Positions 27,989 through 37,537 of a stretch of DNA of 64,000 nucleotides are shown in pieces; the stretch's first letter is position 1; each line of letters starts with the position of its first letter. This DNA comes from WTKG01 sp963735005 (lineage in GTDB: Bacteria; Actinomycetota; Actinomycetes; Actinomycetales; Demequinaceae). Below the pieces are notes generated by a model, which was not told where the DNA came from, searched no databases, and worked only from the letters and a program-made list of their open reading frames with translations. The DNA lies in contig CAVTJA010000002.1 of NCBI GenBank assembly GCA_963735005.1, positions 1 through 64,000 on the forward strand. Reading direction: 5' to 3'. The position numbers were made by a program, and so were the translations under genes.

Positions 27989-28712
27989 AGACGTCGTGTT
28001 CTGGATCGCAGCGCCCGTGATGGTTGTGGCCTCGCTTGGCATGCTGTTCGCCAAGAAGGCGGTGCACGTGGCGATGGCCGTCGTGCTCGTCATGGTGGGG
28101 CTGTCGTTCCTGTACTTCTCGCTCAACGCGCCGTTCCTGGGCATCGTCCAGATCGTGGTGTACACGGGCGCGGTGATGATGCTGTTCCTGTTCGTGCTGA
28201 TGCTCGTGGGCGTTGACCAGGCCGAGAGCCTCAAGGAGACCATCAAGGGTCAGCGGTTCATCGCGGTACTCGCCGCCGGCGGGATCGCCACCCTGCTGAT
28301 CACGGCCGTGAGCCGCGCGGTCGTGGACTTCCCCGGCGCGACCAAGGCGTCCGCGGGCGACAACCCCCAGCTCATCGCCGACCAACTTTTCAGCCGCTTC
28401 GTGTTGCTCATGGAGGTGCTCGGCGTCCTGCTGATCACCGCCGCCGTGGGAGCACTGATCCTCACCCACGTGCCGCGGCTGCGCCCGCGCCGCAGCCAGA
28501 AGGAGATTCAGGCTGCGCGCATCGCCGCGGGCGCCGACCCCGTCAACAAACCGATGCCGGGCGTCTACGCCCGCCGCAACGCGCTCGACGTGCCAGCGCT
28601 CGACCCGCAGGGCAAGCCGATCCCCGAGTCCATCTCCCGCGTGCTCAAGGCGCGGCATCAGAACAGGGAAGCGGATCAGCTGGGCGCGACCGCGGAGGAG
28701 GAAGAGTCGTGA
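27981..28712 (+). CDS. nuoJ: NADH-quinone oxidoreductase subunit NuoJ
   Basis: A 243-residue membrane subunit with five helices, including the pi-bulge helix region LGIVQIVVYTGAVMMLFLFV near residues 47-66. The C-terminal 80 residues are polar and charged, longer than in E. coli NuoJ but common in actinobacteria. The GTG overlaps nuoI by eight bases, and its stop overlaps nuoK. Confidence 0.94.
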   Translation: MAEDVVFWIAAPVMVVASLGMLFAKKAVHVAMAVVLVMVGLSFLYFSLNAPFLGIVQIVVYTGAVMMLFLFVLMLVGVDQAESLKETIKGQRFIAVLAAGGIATLLITAVSRAVVDFPGATKASAGDNPQLIADQLFSRFVLLMEVLGVLLITAAVGALILTHVPRLRPRRSQKEIQAARIAAGADPVNKPMPGVYARRNALDVPALDPQGKPIPESISRVLKARHQNREADQLGATAEEEES

Positions 28713-29026
28713 ACCCCATGAACTATGTCTACCTCGCGATCATCCTGTTCTCGATCGGTTCCGTTGCGGTGCTTCTGCGCCGCAACGCGATCGTCGCCTT
28801 CATGGGCGTTGAGCTGATGCTGAACGCGGCCAACCTGGTGCTCGTCGCCTTCGCGCACATGCGCGACGACGGCACGGGCGTCACCGCAGCCGCTGGGCAC
28901 TCGATGGCCTTCTTCGTGCTGGTCGTCGCCGCCGCCGAGGTGGTGGTGGGGCTCGCGATCATCGTCGCGCTGTTCCGCTCGCGCCAGACCATCAATCTTG
29001 ACGAGCCCGCAGAGTTGAAGGGGTAG
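28709..29026 (+). CDS. nuoK: NADH-quinone oxidoreductase subunit NuoK
   Basis: A 105-residue, three-helix membrane subunit with the conserved buried glutamates in FMGVELMLNAANL near residue 36 and VVAAAEVVVGLAIIVALFR near residue 72, which take part in proton transfer. It starts at GTG 28709 (GTGA overlap); an in-frame ATG three codons on is an alternative. Confidence 0.95.
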   Translation: MNPMNYVYLAIILFSIGSVAVLLRRNAIVAFMGVELMLNAANLVLVAFAHMRDDGTGVTAAAGHSMAFFVLVVAAAEVVVGLAIIVALFRSRQTINLDEPAELKG

Positions 29027-29028
29027 GG

Positions 29029-30909
29029 ATGCTGTCGCTTACCTGGCTACTGGTGGCCGTCCCGCTCGCGAGCGCGGGCGTTCTCATGGTGCTTGGCAAC
29101 CGCGCGAAGGCGTGGGGCCACTGGCTCGGCGTTGGCGCGTCGGGCTCCACGTTCGTCGTGGGCCTTGGGGCGTTCATCCAGCTTCTCGGCAACGACGCCC
29201 ACGAGCGGACGCACGCGGTGCACCTGTTCTCGTGGATCTCGGGCGGCGAGCTGAACCTCGACGCCGGCCTGCTGATCGACCCGCTGTCGCTGACCTTCGT
29301 GCTGCTCGTGAGCTTCGTCGGCACGCTCATCCACGTGTACTCCGTGGCCTACATGGAGCACGACCCTGCGCGCGTCCGTTTCTTCGCGTACCTCAACCTG
29401 TTCGTCGCCGCGATGCTGCTGCTGGTCCTCGCCGACTCCTACCTTTTGCTATTCGTCGGCTGGGAGGGCGTGGGCCTCGCGTCGTACCTGCTGATCGGGT
29501 TCTGGAATTTCAACCCCGAGTACGCGACCGCCGCCAAGAAGGCCTTCATCCTCAACCGCATCGGCGACATGGGGCTCATCATCGCGATGGGCCTGATGTT
29601 CGCGGCGGTCGGCTCGCTCGACTTCCAGTCGGTGCTCGGCGGCGCCGCGGGCCTGTCGGAGGGCATGCTCACCGCCATTGGCCTGATGCTGCTACTCGCC
29701 GCCACCGGTAAGTCGGCGCAGTTCCCGCTGCAGTCGTGGCTCGGCGACGCGATGGCGGGCCCCACGCCCGTGTCCGCGCTCATCCACGCCGCAACCATGG
29801 TCACCGCCGGCGTGTACCTCGTGGTCCGTTCTGGACCCATCTACACGGGCGCGCCCACCGCGCTGATGGTCGTCGCGATCGTCGGCGCCATCACGCTGCT
29901 CATGGGTGCCATCATCGGTACCGCGAAGGACGACATCAAGAAGGCCCTTGCCGCATCGACGATGTCGCAGATCGGCTACATGATGCTCGCCGCTGGCCTT
30001 GGTCCGGCAGGCTACGCCTTCGCGATCTTCCACCTCGTCACGCACGGCTTCTTCAAGGCGGGCATGTTCCTCGGCGCAGGCTCCGTCATGCACGGCATGG
30101 ACAACCAGGTCGACATGCGCCGCTTCGGCGCGCTGTCCGGCTTCATGAAGGCCACCTGGGTCACGTTCGGGCTTGGCTGGCTCGCGATCCTGGGCGTCCC
30201 GCCGTTCTCGGGATTCTGGTCGAAGGACAAGATCATCGAGACCGCCTTCGTGGGTGAGGGCTGGCAGCCGTGGGTCTTTGGCGGCGCGGCCCTGGTGGGC
30301 GCCGGCATCACGGCGTACTACATGTCGCGCCTATTCTTCATGACGTTCCACGGCGGCAAGCGGTGGACAGACGGCCAGCACCCGCACGAGTCGCCCAAGC
30401 TGATGACCGTGCCCATGATGGTGCTGGCGGTGGGCTCCGCCGCGCTCGGCCTTGTGCTCGCGCTCGGCGACAACTTCGCCAACTGGCTCGCGCCCGTCAC
30501 AGGCCATGCCGAGCATGGCGAGCCGGTGCTCGCCGTGCCGCTCATCATGACGCTGACGCTCACGCTGGTGGCGGTCGGAATCGGCATCGCGTGGTTGCAA
30601 TACATCCACCGCGTGGTCCCGATCGAGCCGCCCATGCCATCGCTCGCGACGCTCGCGGCCCGCAACGACCTCTTCCAGGACGCGATCAACAAGGGTCTCG
30701 TCCAGCAGCCCGGCCAGCACCTGGTCGCCACGCTCGTCTACGCGGACGCAGCGGTGGTCGACGGCGCTGTCGACAAGACCGCAGGCGGCTTCGCGGGCCT
30801 CGGCAACTGGCTGCGTCGCTTCCAGACTGGCCGCGTGCGCTCGTACAGCGCCGCGCTACTGCTTGGAACGTTGCTCATCCTTGGCATCGTCGTGATCGGA
30901 GTGCTCTAG
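29029..30909 (+). CDS. nuoL: NADH-quinone oxidoreductase subunit NuoL
   Basis: A 626-residue Mrp-antiporter-type proton channel at the tip of the membrane arm. It has the conserved NFVGWEGVGLASYLLIGFW region (as LLFVGWEGVGLASYLLIGFW near residue 138), KAFILNRIGDMGL, the lysine motif AATGKSAQFPLQSWLGDAM near 224, ALIHAATMVTAGVYL near 245 and HLVTHGFFKAGMFLGAGSV near 335. No break is seen. It is followed immediately by nuoM. Confidence 0.96.
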   Translation: MLSLTWLLVAVPLASAGVLMVLGNRAKAWGHWLGVGASGSTFVVGLGAFIQLLGNDAHERTHAVHLFSWISGGELNLDAGLLIDPLSLTFVLLVSFVGTLIHVYSVAYMEHDPARVRFFAYLNLFVAAMLLLVLADSYLLLFVGWEGVGLASYLLIGFWNFNPEYATAAKKAFILNRIGDMGLIIAMGLMFAAVGSLDFQSVLGGAAGLSEGMLTAIGLMLLLAATGKSAQFPLQSWLGDAMAGPTPVSALIHAATMVTAGVYLVVRSGPIYTGAPTALMVVAIVGAITLLMGAIIGTAKDDIKKALAASTMSQIGYMMLAAGLGPAGYAFAIFHLVTHGFFKAGMFLGAGSVMHGMDNQVDMRRFGALSGFMKATWVTFGLGWLAILGVPPFSGFWSKDKIIETAFVGEGWQPWVFGGAALVGAGITAYYMSRLFFMTFHGGKRWTDGQHPHESPKLMTVPMMVLAVGSAALGLVLALGDNFANWLAPVTGHAEHGEPVLAVPLIMTLTLTLVAVGIGIAWLQYIHRVVPIEPPMPSLATLAARNDLFQDAINKGLVQQPGQHLVATLVYADAAVVDGAVDKTAGGFAGLGNWLRRFQTGRVRSYSAALLLGTLLILGIVVIGVL

Positions 30910-32397
30910 ATGTTCCCGTTCCTGACCGTCCTTGTCGCCCTGCCGGCCGTCGCCGCGCTCGTCGTGCGCGCGCTACCCGGCGCGGCCCATGGCAAGGTGC
31001 GCCAGATCGCGCTCGGCTTCGCGCTTGTGGAGCTCGCCATCGCCGTGGTGATGGTGACCCAGTTCAACGTGGACGACGCCGGCACCCACCAGCTGTCCGA
31101 GACCTACGCCTGGATCCCGCAGATCGGCACCAGCTGGGCGCTCGGCGTCGACGGCCTTGGCCTGCTGATGGTGATGCTCGCGGTCATCCTGACGCCGCTG
31201 GCGATCCTGGCGGGCTGGCGCGACGACGCCGACGCGGACAAGCAGATGAAGTACCTGTCCCTGATCCTGTTCTTGCAGGCGTTCATGGTGGGCATCTTCG
31301 CCGCGCGCGACGTCTTTCTGTTCTACGTGATGTTCGAGGCCATGCTGATCCCGCTGTACTTCCTCATCGGTCTGTTCGGCGGGGAGCAGCGGCGCTACGC
31401 GGCGGTCAAGTTCCTCGTCTTCGGCCTCGCGGGCGGGCTCGTGATGCTTGTGGGAGTGATCGCGCTGTACGTCGCCGGCCCCGGCGGCGACCAGGGTTTC
31501 CTCACCGACAACCTGACTGGACTTGAGTTGTCCACGAACGCAGAGCGACTCATGTTCTGTGCGTTCTTCCTGGCGTTCGCGATCAAAGCGCCCATGGTGC
31601 CCGTGCACTCGTGGCTGCCCACCGTGGCGCAGACCGCGCGCCCCGGCACCACGGCCCTGCTCGTCGCCGTGCTCGACAAGGTCGGCACGTTCGGAATGCT
31701 CACGCTGTGCATCGCGCTGTTCCCCGCGGCGAGCGCGTGGGCCGCGCCCGTCATCATCCCGCTGGCCGCAGCGTCGGTCATCTACGGCGCGCTGCTGGCC
31801 ATCGGCCAGGAGGACATGCTGCGCCTGGTGGCGTACACGTCGGTGTCGCACTTCGGCATCATGGTGATCGGTATCTTCGCCTTCACGCAGACCTCGGTCG
31901 AGGGCGCTGGCCTCTACATGTTCAACCACGGCCTCTCCACGGGCGCGCTGTTCCTACTGGTGGGGTTCCTGATCCAGCGCACTGGCAGCGCCAACGTGCG
32001 CGATTACGGCGGGCTCCAGAAGGTCGTCCCCGTGTTCGCCGGGCTGTTCCTCATCGTCGGTCTGAGCGCGCTCGCGCTGCCCGGCCTGTCACCGTTCGTC
32101 TCGGAGATCATGGTGTTGCTCGGCGCGTTCGGCGTCGCCAAGGCATCCGTCATCGTGGCGACCTTCGGCGTGGTGCTTGCGGCCGTGTACATCCTGTGGG
32201 CGTACCAGCGGGTGTTCACCGGCCCTCCGCGCAAGGGGCTCGAGAAGACCGCCGAACTCGGTGCGCGCGAACGCTGGGTCGTGGCGCCGCTGATCGCGCT
32301 GATGCTGCTGCTCGGCTTCCTGCCGGGCCTCGCGCTTGACTACCTGCGGGCGCCGTCCGCGAATACCGTCGAATACGTGATGGAGGCGACGAACTGA
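30910..32397 (+). CDS. nuoM: NADH-quinone oxidoreductase subunit NuoM
   Basis: A 495-residue antiporter-like subunit with the conserved FYVMFEAMLIPLYFLIG near residue 138, AIKAPMVPVHSWLPTVAQT near 222, AYTSVSHFGIMVIG near 313 and MFNHGLSTGALFLLVG near 337. About fourteen membrane helices. It starts directly after the nuoL stop, and its own stop overlaps the nuoN ATG (TGATG). Confidence 0.96.
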   Translation: MFPFLTVLVALPAVAALVVRALPGAAHGKVRQIALGFALVELAIAVVMVTQFNVDDAGTHQLSETYAWIPQIGTSWALGVDGLGLLMVMLAVILTPLAILAGWRDDADADKQMKYLSLILFLQAFMVGIFAARDVFLFYVMFEAMLIPLYFLIGLFGGEQRRYAAVKFLVFGLAGGLVMLVGVIALYVAGPGGDQGFLTDNLTGLELSTNAERLMFCAFFLAFAIKAPMVPVHSWLPTVAQTARPGTTALLVAVLDKVGTFGMLTLCIALFPAASAWAAPVIIPLAAASVIYGALLAIGQEDMLRLVAYTSVSHFGIMVIGIFAFTQTSVEGAGLYMFNHGLSTGALFLLVGFLIQRTGSANVRDYGGLQKVVPVFAGLFLIVGLSALALPGLSPFVSEIMVLLGAFGVAKASVIVATFGVVLAAVYILWAYQRVFTGPPRKGLEKTAELGARERWVVAPLIALMLLLGFLPGLALDYLRAPSANTVEYVMEATN

Positions 32398-33964
32398 TGA
32401 ACTCGCCAACCCCCGTCATCGACTGGCTCTACCTGCTGCCCGTGCTCATCGTGCTGGGCAGCGGCGTTGTCGGAGTGCTCGTCGAATCCTTCGTCCGCGA
32501 CCACCAGCTGCGCCGCAGCCTCCAAGTGATCATCGCTGCGGCGTCCGCGATTGCGGCGCTCGGCGCAGTCGTGTTCCTGTGGCTGTACCTTGACGGCGAC
32601 GGCGTGAAGGTTGACGACTACCTGTTCGTCGCCGATCGCCAGTCGCTGCTGTGGCAGGGAATGATCGCCCTGTTCGCCGCGCTGTCGGTGTTCGTGTTCG
32701 CCGCGCGCGCTGCCGGCGAGGATGCCTTCGCTCCGCTGGCCGCCGCGACTCCCGGCTCCAGCGACGAGGCCATCGCGTCCCGCCGCGGCTACTTCCAGAC
32801 CGAGGTGTTCCCGCTGGCGCTGTTCGCGACCGGCGGCATGATGCTGTTCACCATGGTGTCCGACACCATCGCGCTATTCGTGGTGCTCGAGGTGCTGTCG
32901 CTGCCGCTGTACATCATGACCGGGCTCGCGCGCAGGCGCCGGCTCGTGTCGCAGGAGGCCGCGCTTAAGTACTTCCTCATGGGCGCTTTCGCCTCGGCCG
33001 TGTACCTGTTCGGTGCGGCGCTCACCTACGGGTTCTCGGCGGGCACCTCGTTCGCCGAGATCGCGTCCGCCGCGCGCACGAGCACCCAACTGAACGAGCT
33101 GCTGCTCGTGGGCGCGACGCTGATGCTGGTCGGGCTGTTCTTCAAGCTGGGCGCCGTGCCGTTCCACGCGTGGACGCCGGACGCGTACCAGGGCGCGCCT
33201 ACCGCCGTCACGGGCTTCATGGCCGCCGCCACCAAGGCCGCGGCCGCCGCTGCCCTGCTGCGGCTGCTCTTTGGCGGCCTGTACCCCATCCAGTGGGAGC
33301 TCACGCCGGTGCTGTGGACCGTGGCGATCATGACGATGGTGGTCGGCACGGTGGTCGCGCTGGTCCAGACAGACATCAAGCGCATGCTCGCCTACTCGTC
33401 CGTCGCGCACGCCGGCTTCCTGCTGGTTGCGGTGTCGTCGTTCGACGCGCAGGCCCTCTCGGCGGTGCCGTTCTACATGTTTGCGTACGGCGTCGCCACG
33501 GTTGGCGCGTTCGCGGTCGTCAGCCTCGTCCGCGAGGCCGGCGCGGACGGCGCGCTCGGCGCCGAGGCCACCCGCCTGGGGCAGTGGGCCGGGCTCGGCC
33601 GCCGCTCGCCGATGCTCGGCACGGCGATGGCCATCTTCCTGATGTCGTTCGCGGGCATCCCGCTCACGGCCGGTTTCGTCGGGAAGTTCGTCGCTTTCAA
33701 GGCCGCGATCGCCGCCGGCGGCTGGCCGCTCGTGGTGGTCGCCGTCGTGGCGTCCGCCGCCGCGGCCTTCTTCTACGTGCGGCTTGATCGTCCTGATGTT
33801 CCTCACCCCCGTGCCCGAGGACCTCGAGGGCGCCGTCGCCATCGCTCCTTCGCGCGGGCCCGCCGTCGTCGCGGCGATCGCCGCCGTGAGTCACGATCGT
33901 GCTGGGAATCCTCCCGGCCGGCGCGCTCGCCATCGCCGCCGAGGCTGCGGTCCTGTTCCAGTGA
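32397..33964 (+). CDS. nuoN: NADH-quinone oxidoreductase subunit NuoN (two one-base frameshifts near the 3' end)
   Basis: The third antiporter-like subunit, about 522 residues. Codons 1-462 are intact and include FVVLEVLSLPLYIMTGLARR near 160, KLGAVPFHAWTPDAYQGAPT near 243, and RMLAYSSVAHAGFLLVAVSS near 324. One extra base near 33784-33786 and an extra A at 33889 break the frame. Corrected, it continues LIVLMFLTPVPEDLEG and VTIVLGILPAGALAIAAEA to a TGA at 33962-33964, overlapping the next GTG. Confidence 0.9.
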
Positions 33965-34954
33965 GCCTGCCGCTCGCCAACGAGGCGCTTGAGCGCATCA
34001 CTCGAGCCGCGGCTCGAGGCGGTTGAGCAGCGCCTCAGGGAGGCCGTCGCACAGTCGGACCGGCTCGCCGACGCGACCAGCAACCACCTCGTGGACGCGG
34101 GCGGCAAGCGCCTGCGCCCCGTGCTGGCGTTGCTCGCGGCCGAGCTAGGCGACGGCGCGCGGCCCGAGGTTATCGACGCCGCGGTCGTCACCGAGCTCAC
34201 GCACCTTGCGACGCTCTACCACGACGACGTCATGGACTCCGCTCCCACCCGTCGCGGCGCCCCGGCGGCGCACACGGTGTGGGGCAACACCGTGGCGATC
34301 CTCACGGGCGACCTGCTGTTCGCGCGCGCATCCCTGGTGGTCGCCGGCCTCGGCCCGGACGCCGTGCGCCTGCAGGCCGAGACCTTCGAGCGCCTCTGCC
34401 TGGGCCAACTGCACGAGACAGTTGGCCCCGCCGACGGCGAGGACGCCGTCGAGCACTACATCCAGGTGCTCGCGGACAAGACCGGCTCGCTGCTCGCGAC
34501 GTCCGCGCGGCTGGGCGCCATCCACGCTGGCTGCGACGACGCCACCGTCGACATGGTCACCGCGTACGGCGAGCTCGCAGGCGTAGCGTTCCAGCTCGCC
34601 GACGATGTCATCGACATCCGCTCGTCCGCCGCCGCCACGGGCAAGACCCCCGGCACCGACCTGCGCGAGCGCGTCGCGACCATGCCCGTGCTGCTCCTGC
34701 GCGCCCGCGTCGCCGCGGGCGGAGACCCCGCGGACGCCGCCCTCCTGGCCCGCATCGACGGGAACCTCGACGACGACGCCGTGCTCGCGGCGGTAGTGGC
34801 GGACCTGGCGGCTCACCCGGTGCTCGACGAGACCTCCGTGCGCGCCCGCGAGTGGGCGCACAAGGCCGTCGATTCGGTGGCCGGGCTGCCCGACGGAGAC
34901 GTCAAGGAAGCCTTCGCGTCGTTCGCCGACGCCATGGTCGCCCGCGGCGCCTAG
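33961..34954 (+). CDS. Polyprenyl diphosphate synthase (one-base frameshift near the start)
   Basis: A trans-isoprenyl diphosphate synthase that would make the menaquinone side chain. GTG 33961 overlaps nuoN. It reads SLPLANEALERI, then an extra A at about 34000 shifts the frame; after removal LEPRLEAVEQRLREAV continues. The first Asp-rich motif is in LYHDDVMDSAPTRRG near residue 85 and the second in FQLADDVIDIRS near residue 210; GGKRLRPVLALL is near 45. About 330 residues. Being last in the nuo operon couples tail synthesis to complex I expression. Chain length cannot be read from the sequence. Confidence 0.88.
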
Positions 34955-35296
34955 CGCCCAAGTCGGCTCGGCGGGGCCTGGTACCGGCTCGGGGTCCTTG
35001 CGCCGCGCCTTGCGGTCAACCCGGCCAACGGAGCGTCGCCACCCGTCTACGGCGATGATGACGAGCGCCACCCACACAAACGTGAACCCCGCCCACCTGG
35101 TGCCCCACGCCCGCGATGCCCCACGCCCGCGATGCCCCACGTGGCGTCGCCTCGACGGTGAAACCTGTCATCGCGTCGATCCTCTGTCCCACGCGCGCCG
35201 TAGCGAGCGAAAACAGCGCGAAGGACGTTGCCTTGTTCAACGACAGCAAGGGCAGGCCGCCAAGCCCGGAGCCGTTGAGCCGCCCCGTCGTCCCCG
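34955..35296 (-). other. Intergenic stretch with a possible disrupted small membrane ORF
   Basis: No intact gene is seen. On the minus strand an ATG at 35171 opens MTGFTVEATPRGASRAWG. Removing one copy of a 16-bp duplication (35103-35134) lets this continue into WAGFTFVWVALVIIAVDGW, a convincing membrane helix, and a basic tail (RRSVGRVDRKARRK). No stop in that frame appears before the polyprenyl synthase gene, so a further error or a different ending is needed. A small membrane protein is possible but weakly supported. Confidence 0.25.
35103..35134. repeat. 16-bp direct tandem duplication
   Basis: CCCCACGCCCGCGATG occurs twice in succession, followed by a partial third copy (CCCCACG). The unit is not a multiple of three, so it shifts any frame running through it. 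Confidence 0.85.
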
Positions 35297-36622
35297 CTAC
35301 ACCTCGACGGGCAGTGACGCGCGCGCGGTACCCGCGGCGAGCGTGTTGCCGTCGTGCGGGTCGATCAGGCAGAACGCACCCGTCTTGCGGTGCGTGCCGT
35401 AGTCCTCGACGGACACGGCGGAGGCGAGCTGAATGGTCACCAGGCCGATGTCGTTGAGGCCTAGCTCGGTTGCCTTGTCGATGCTCGAGTCGAGCGTGCC
35501 GCCCGGAAGCGAGATGTCGAGCGTGCCGCGGATCTCGGTCACCACGGCGGGTGTCGCGGACGAGCCGTGCTGGAACACCACGCGGTCGCGCACGCGCAGC
35601 GGCTTGTCGGTGAGCCAGGCCACCTGCGCGTGGACCGTCTTGGTGGCTTCGCTGGCGTCAGCCGCCGCGCTGAGCAGGTCGCCGCGCGAGATGTCGATGT
35701 TGTCGGCGAGCTGCACCGACACCGACAGCCCGGCAGGGGCCTCGGAAAGAGGGCCCGTAGCCGTGTCGATTCCCGATACCTTGCTGCGCTGGCCGGAAGG
35801 CTGGACCACGACGTCGTCGCCGACGCGGATGACGCCCTCGACCACCTGGCCGCCGTAGCCGCGGTACTCGCGGTACTTGGGGTCGATCGCGGCGTCCTGC
35901 GGGCGCAGCACGGTCTGGACCGGCAGGCGCCAGCCCTTCGGATCTTCCGTTGAGGCGATCTCGTCGGCGGCGGGGAGGGTCTCGAGCAGGTCGAGGATGG
36001 TGGGTCCGTCGTACCACGGCGCCCTCGTGGAGCGTTCGGCGACGTTGTCGCCGTTGAGCGCGCTCACGGGCACGCACACGACGCCTTCCATTCCGAGCGC
36101 TGTGGACTGGGTGGCGACCTTGGCCGCGATGGCATCGAAGGTTGCCTGGTCAAAGTCCACGAGATCCATCTTGTTGACCGCGACGATGACGTGGGGGACG
36201 CGCAGTAGCGCGCCGACCGCCATGTGGCGCAGGGTCTGCTCGACGACGCCGTGGCGCGCGTCGATCAGGAGGACGAGGACGTCGGCGGTGGAGGCGCCGG
36301 TGACGGTGTTGCGCGTGTACTGCACGTGCCCGGGGCAGTCCGCGAGGATGAAGGTGCGCGCGGGTGTGGAGAAGTAGCGGTAGGCAACGTCGATCGTGAT
36401 GCCCTGCTCGCGCTCGGCCCGAAGGCCATCGGTCAGCAGGGCGAGGTCTGCCTGCTCCATGCCGCGTTCCTTGGACACGCGCTCGACCGCCTCGTAGGCG
36501 TCGGCGAGGATGGACTTGGTGTCGTTCAGGAGGCGGCCCACGAGGGTGGACTTGCCGTCGTCAACCGAACCCGCTGTCGCGAAGCGCAGCAGCGTGGTGG
36601 TGTTCGGGTCGGTGGCCGTCAT
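35297..36622 (-). CDS. cysN: Sulfate adenylyltransferase subunit CysN (GTPase)
   Basis: The 441-residue GTPase partner of CysD drives formation of adenosine 5'-phosphosulfate. GTP-binding motifs: GSVDDGKSTLVGRLL (P-loop, residues 14-28), DCPGHVQYTRNTVTGAS near 92, and VNKMDLVDF near 150. Two beta-barrel domains follow. There is no C-terminal APS kinase domain, consistent with direct reduction of APS by CysH here. It starts next to the cysD stop and is last in the sir-cysH-cysD-cysN operon. Confidence 0.94.
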   Translation of the reverse strand: MTATDPNTTTLLRFATAGSVDDGKSTLVGRLLNDTKSILADAYEAVERVSKERGMEQADLALLTDGLRAEREQGITIDVAYRYFSTPARTFILADCPGHVQYTRNTVTGASTADVLVLLIDARHGVVEQTLRHMAVGALLRVPHVIVAVNKMDLVDFDQATFDAIAAKVATQSTALGMEGVVCVPVSALNGDNVAERSTRAPWYDGPTILDLLETLPAADEIASTEDPKGWRLPVQTVLRPQDAAIDPKYREYRGYGGQVVEGVIRVGDDVVVQPSGQRSKVSGIDTATGPLSEAPAGLSVSVQLADNIDISRGDLLSAAADASEATKTVHAQVAWLTDKPLRVRDRVVFQHGSSATPAVVTEIRGTLDISLPGGTLDSSIDKATELGLNDIGLVTIQLASAVSVEDYGTHRKTGAFCLIDPHDGNTLAAGTARASLPVEV

Positions 36623-37537
36623 TTAGAAGTAGCCCTCTCGCTTGCGGTCTTCCATGGCGGCCTCGGAGAGGCGGTCGTCCGCGCGGGTCGCGCCACGCTC
36701 CGTGATGCGGGTCGAGGCGACCTCGGCGATCACGGTGGTGATGTCAGTGGCGTCGGACTCAACGGCGCCGGTGCAGGAGGCGTCGCCCACGGTGCGGTAG
36801 CGCACCATCTTCACCACCAGCTCCTCGTGTTCCTTCTTGAGGACGCTGTGGTGGGGCGTCAGCCACATGCCGTCGCGCTCGAACACGGGGCGTTCGTGCG
36901 CGTAGTACAGGCTGGGCAAGTCAATGTTCTCGCGCTCGATGTAGCGCCACACGTCGAGTTCGGTCCAGTTGGACAGCGGGAAGACGCGGACGTGCTGGCC
37001 CGGCAGGTGGCGCGGGTTGTAGAGGTTCCACAGTTCGGGGCGTTGGTTGCGCGGGTCCCACTGGCCAAACTCGTCGCGCAGCGAAACGACGCGCTCCTTG
37101 GCGCGGGCCTTTTCTTCGTCGCGGCGGGCGCCACCAAAGACGACGTCGTACTTGTAGTGCGCGATGCCGTCGAGGAGTGGGATGGTCTGGAGGGGGTTGC
37201 GGGTGCCGTCTGGGCGCTCGCGGAGGCGGCCGTCGTCAATGTAATCCTGGACCTTGACGACCTGCAGGCGCAGGCCGTACTTGTCGATCGTGTGATCACG
37301 GAAGTCCAGCACCTCTTGGAAGTTGTGGCCGGTGTCGACGTGCATGAGCTCGAAAGGCACCTTGCCCGGCCAGAATGCCTTGGTGGCCAGGTGCAGGACG
37401 ACAACGGAGTCCTTGCCACCGCTGAAGAGCAGCACGGGCTTGCGCGCCGTGCCCACCGCTTCGCGGATGATGTGGATGCCCTCGGCCTCAAGCGAGTCGA
37501 GGGTACTCAGGCGAGCCTGAGTGCCAGTTGTAGTCAC
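36623..37537 (-). CDS. cysD: Sulfate adenylyltransferase subunit CysD
   Basis: The 304-residue catalytic subunit forms APS from ATP and sulfate. PP-loop motif LLFSGGKDSVVVLHLATKAF near residues 34-53, then HVDTGHNFQEVLDFRD near 68, GARRDEEKARAKERV near 130, PLSNWTELDVWRYIE near 190 and a C-terminal KREGYF. GTG 37537 overlaps the cysH stop (GTGA); the longer open frame upstream has no similarity. Confidence 0.95.
   Translation of the reverse strand: MTTTGTQARLSTLDSLEAEGIHIIREAVGTARKPVLLFSGGKDSVVVLHLATKAFWPGKVPFELMHVDTGHNFQEVLDFRDHTIDKYGLRLQVVKVQDYIDDGRLRERPDGTRNPLQTIPLLDGIAHYKYDVVFGGARRDEEKARAKERVVSLRDEFGQWDPRNQRPELWNLYNPRHLPGQHVRVFPLSNWTELDVWRYIERENIDLPSLYYAHERPVFERDGMWLTPHHSVLKKEHEELVVKMVRYRTVGDASCTGAVESDATDITTVIAEVASTRITERGATRADDRLSEAAMEDRKREGYF

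Noticed and set aside
18585..34000. Programmed ribosomal frameshifting in nuo genes
   Set aside because: The breaks lack a common slippery site or stop-codon context, and occur many times per gene in places where no frameshifting is known.
34145..35140. Long minus-strand open frame of 331 codons opposite the polyprenyl diphosphate synthase
   Set aside because: It is antisense to a clear gene with DDxxD motifs and has no family-like composition; only its first ~60 codons (outside the synthase) hint at a small membrane protein.
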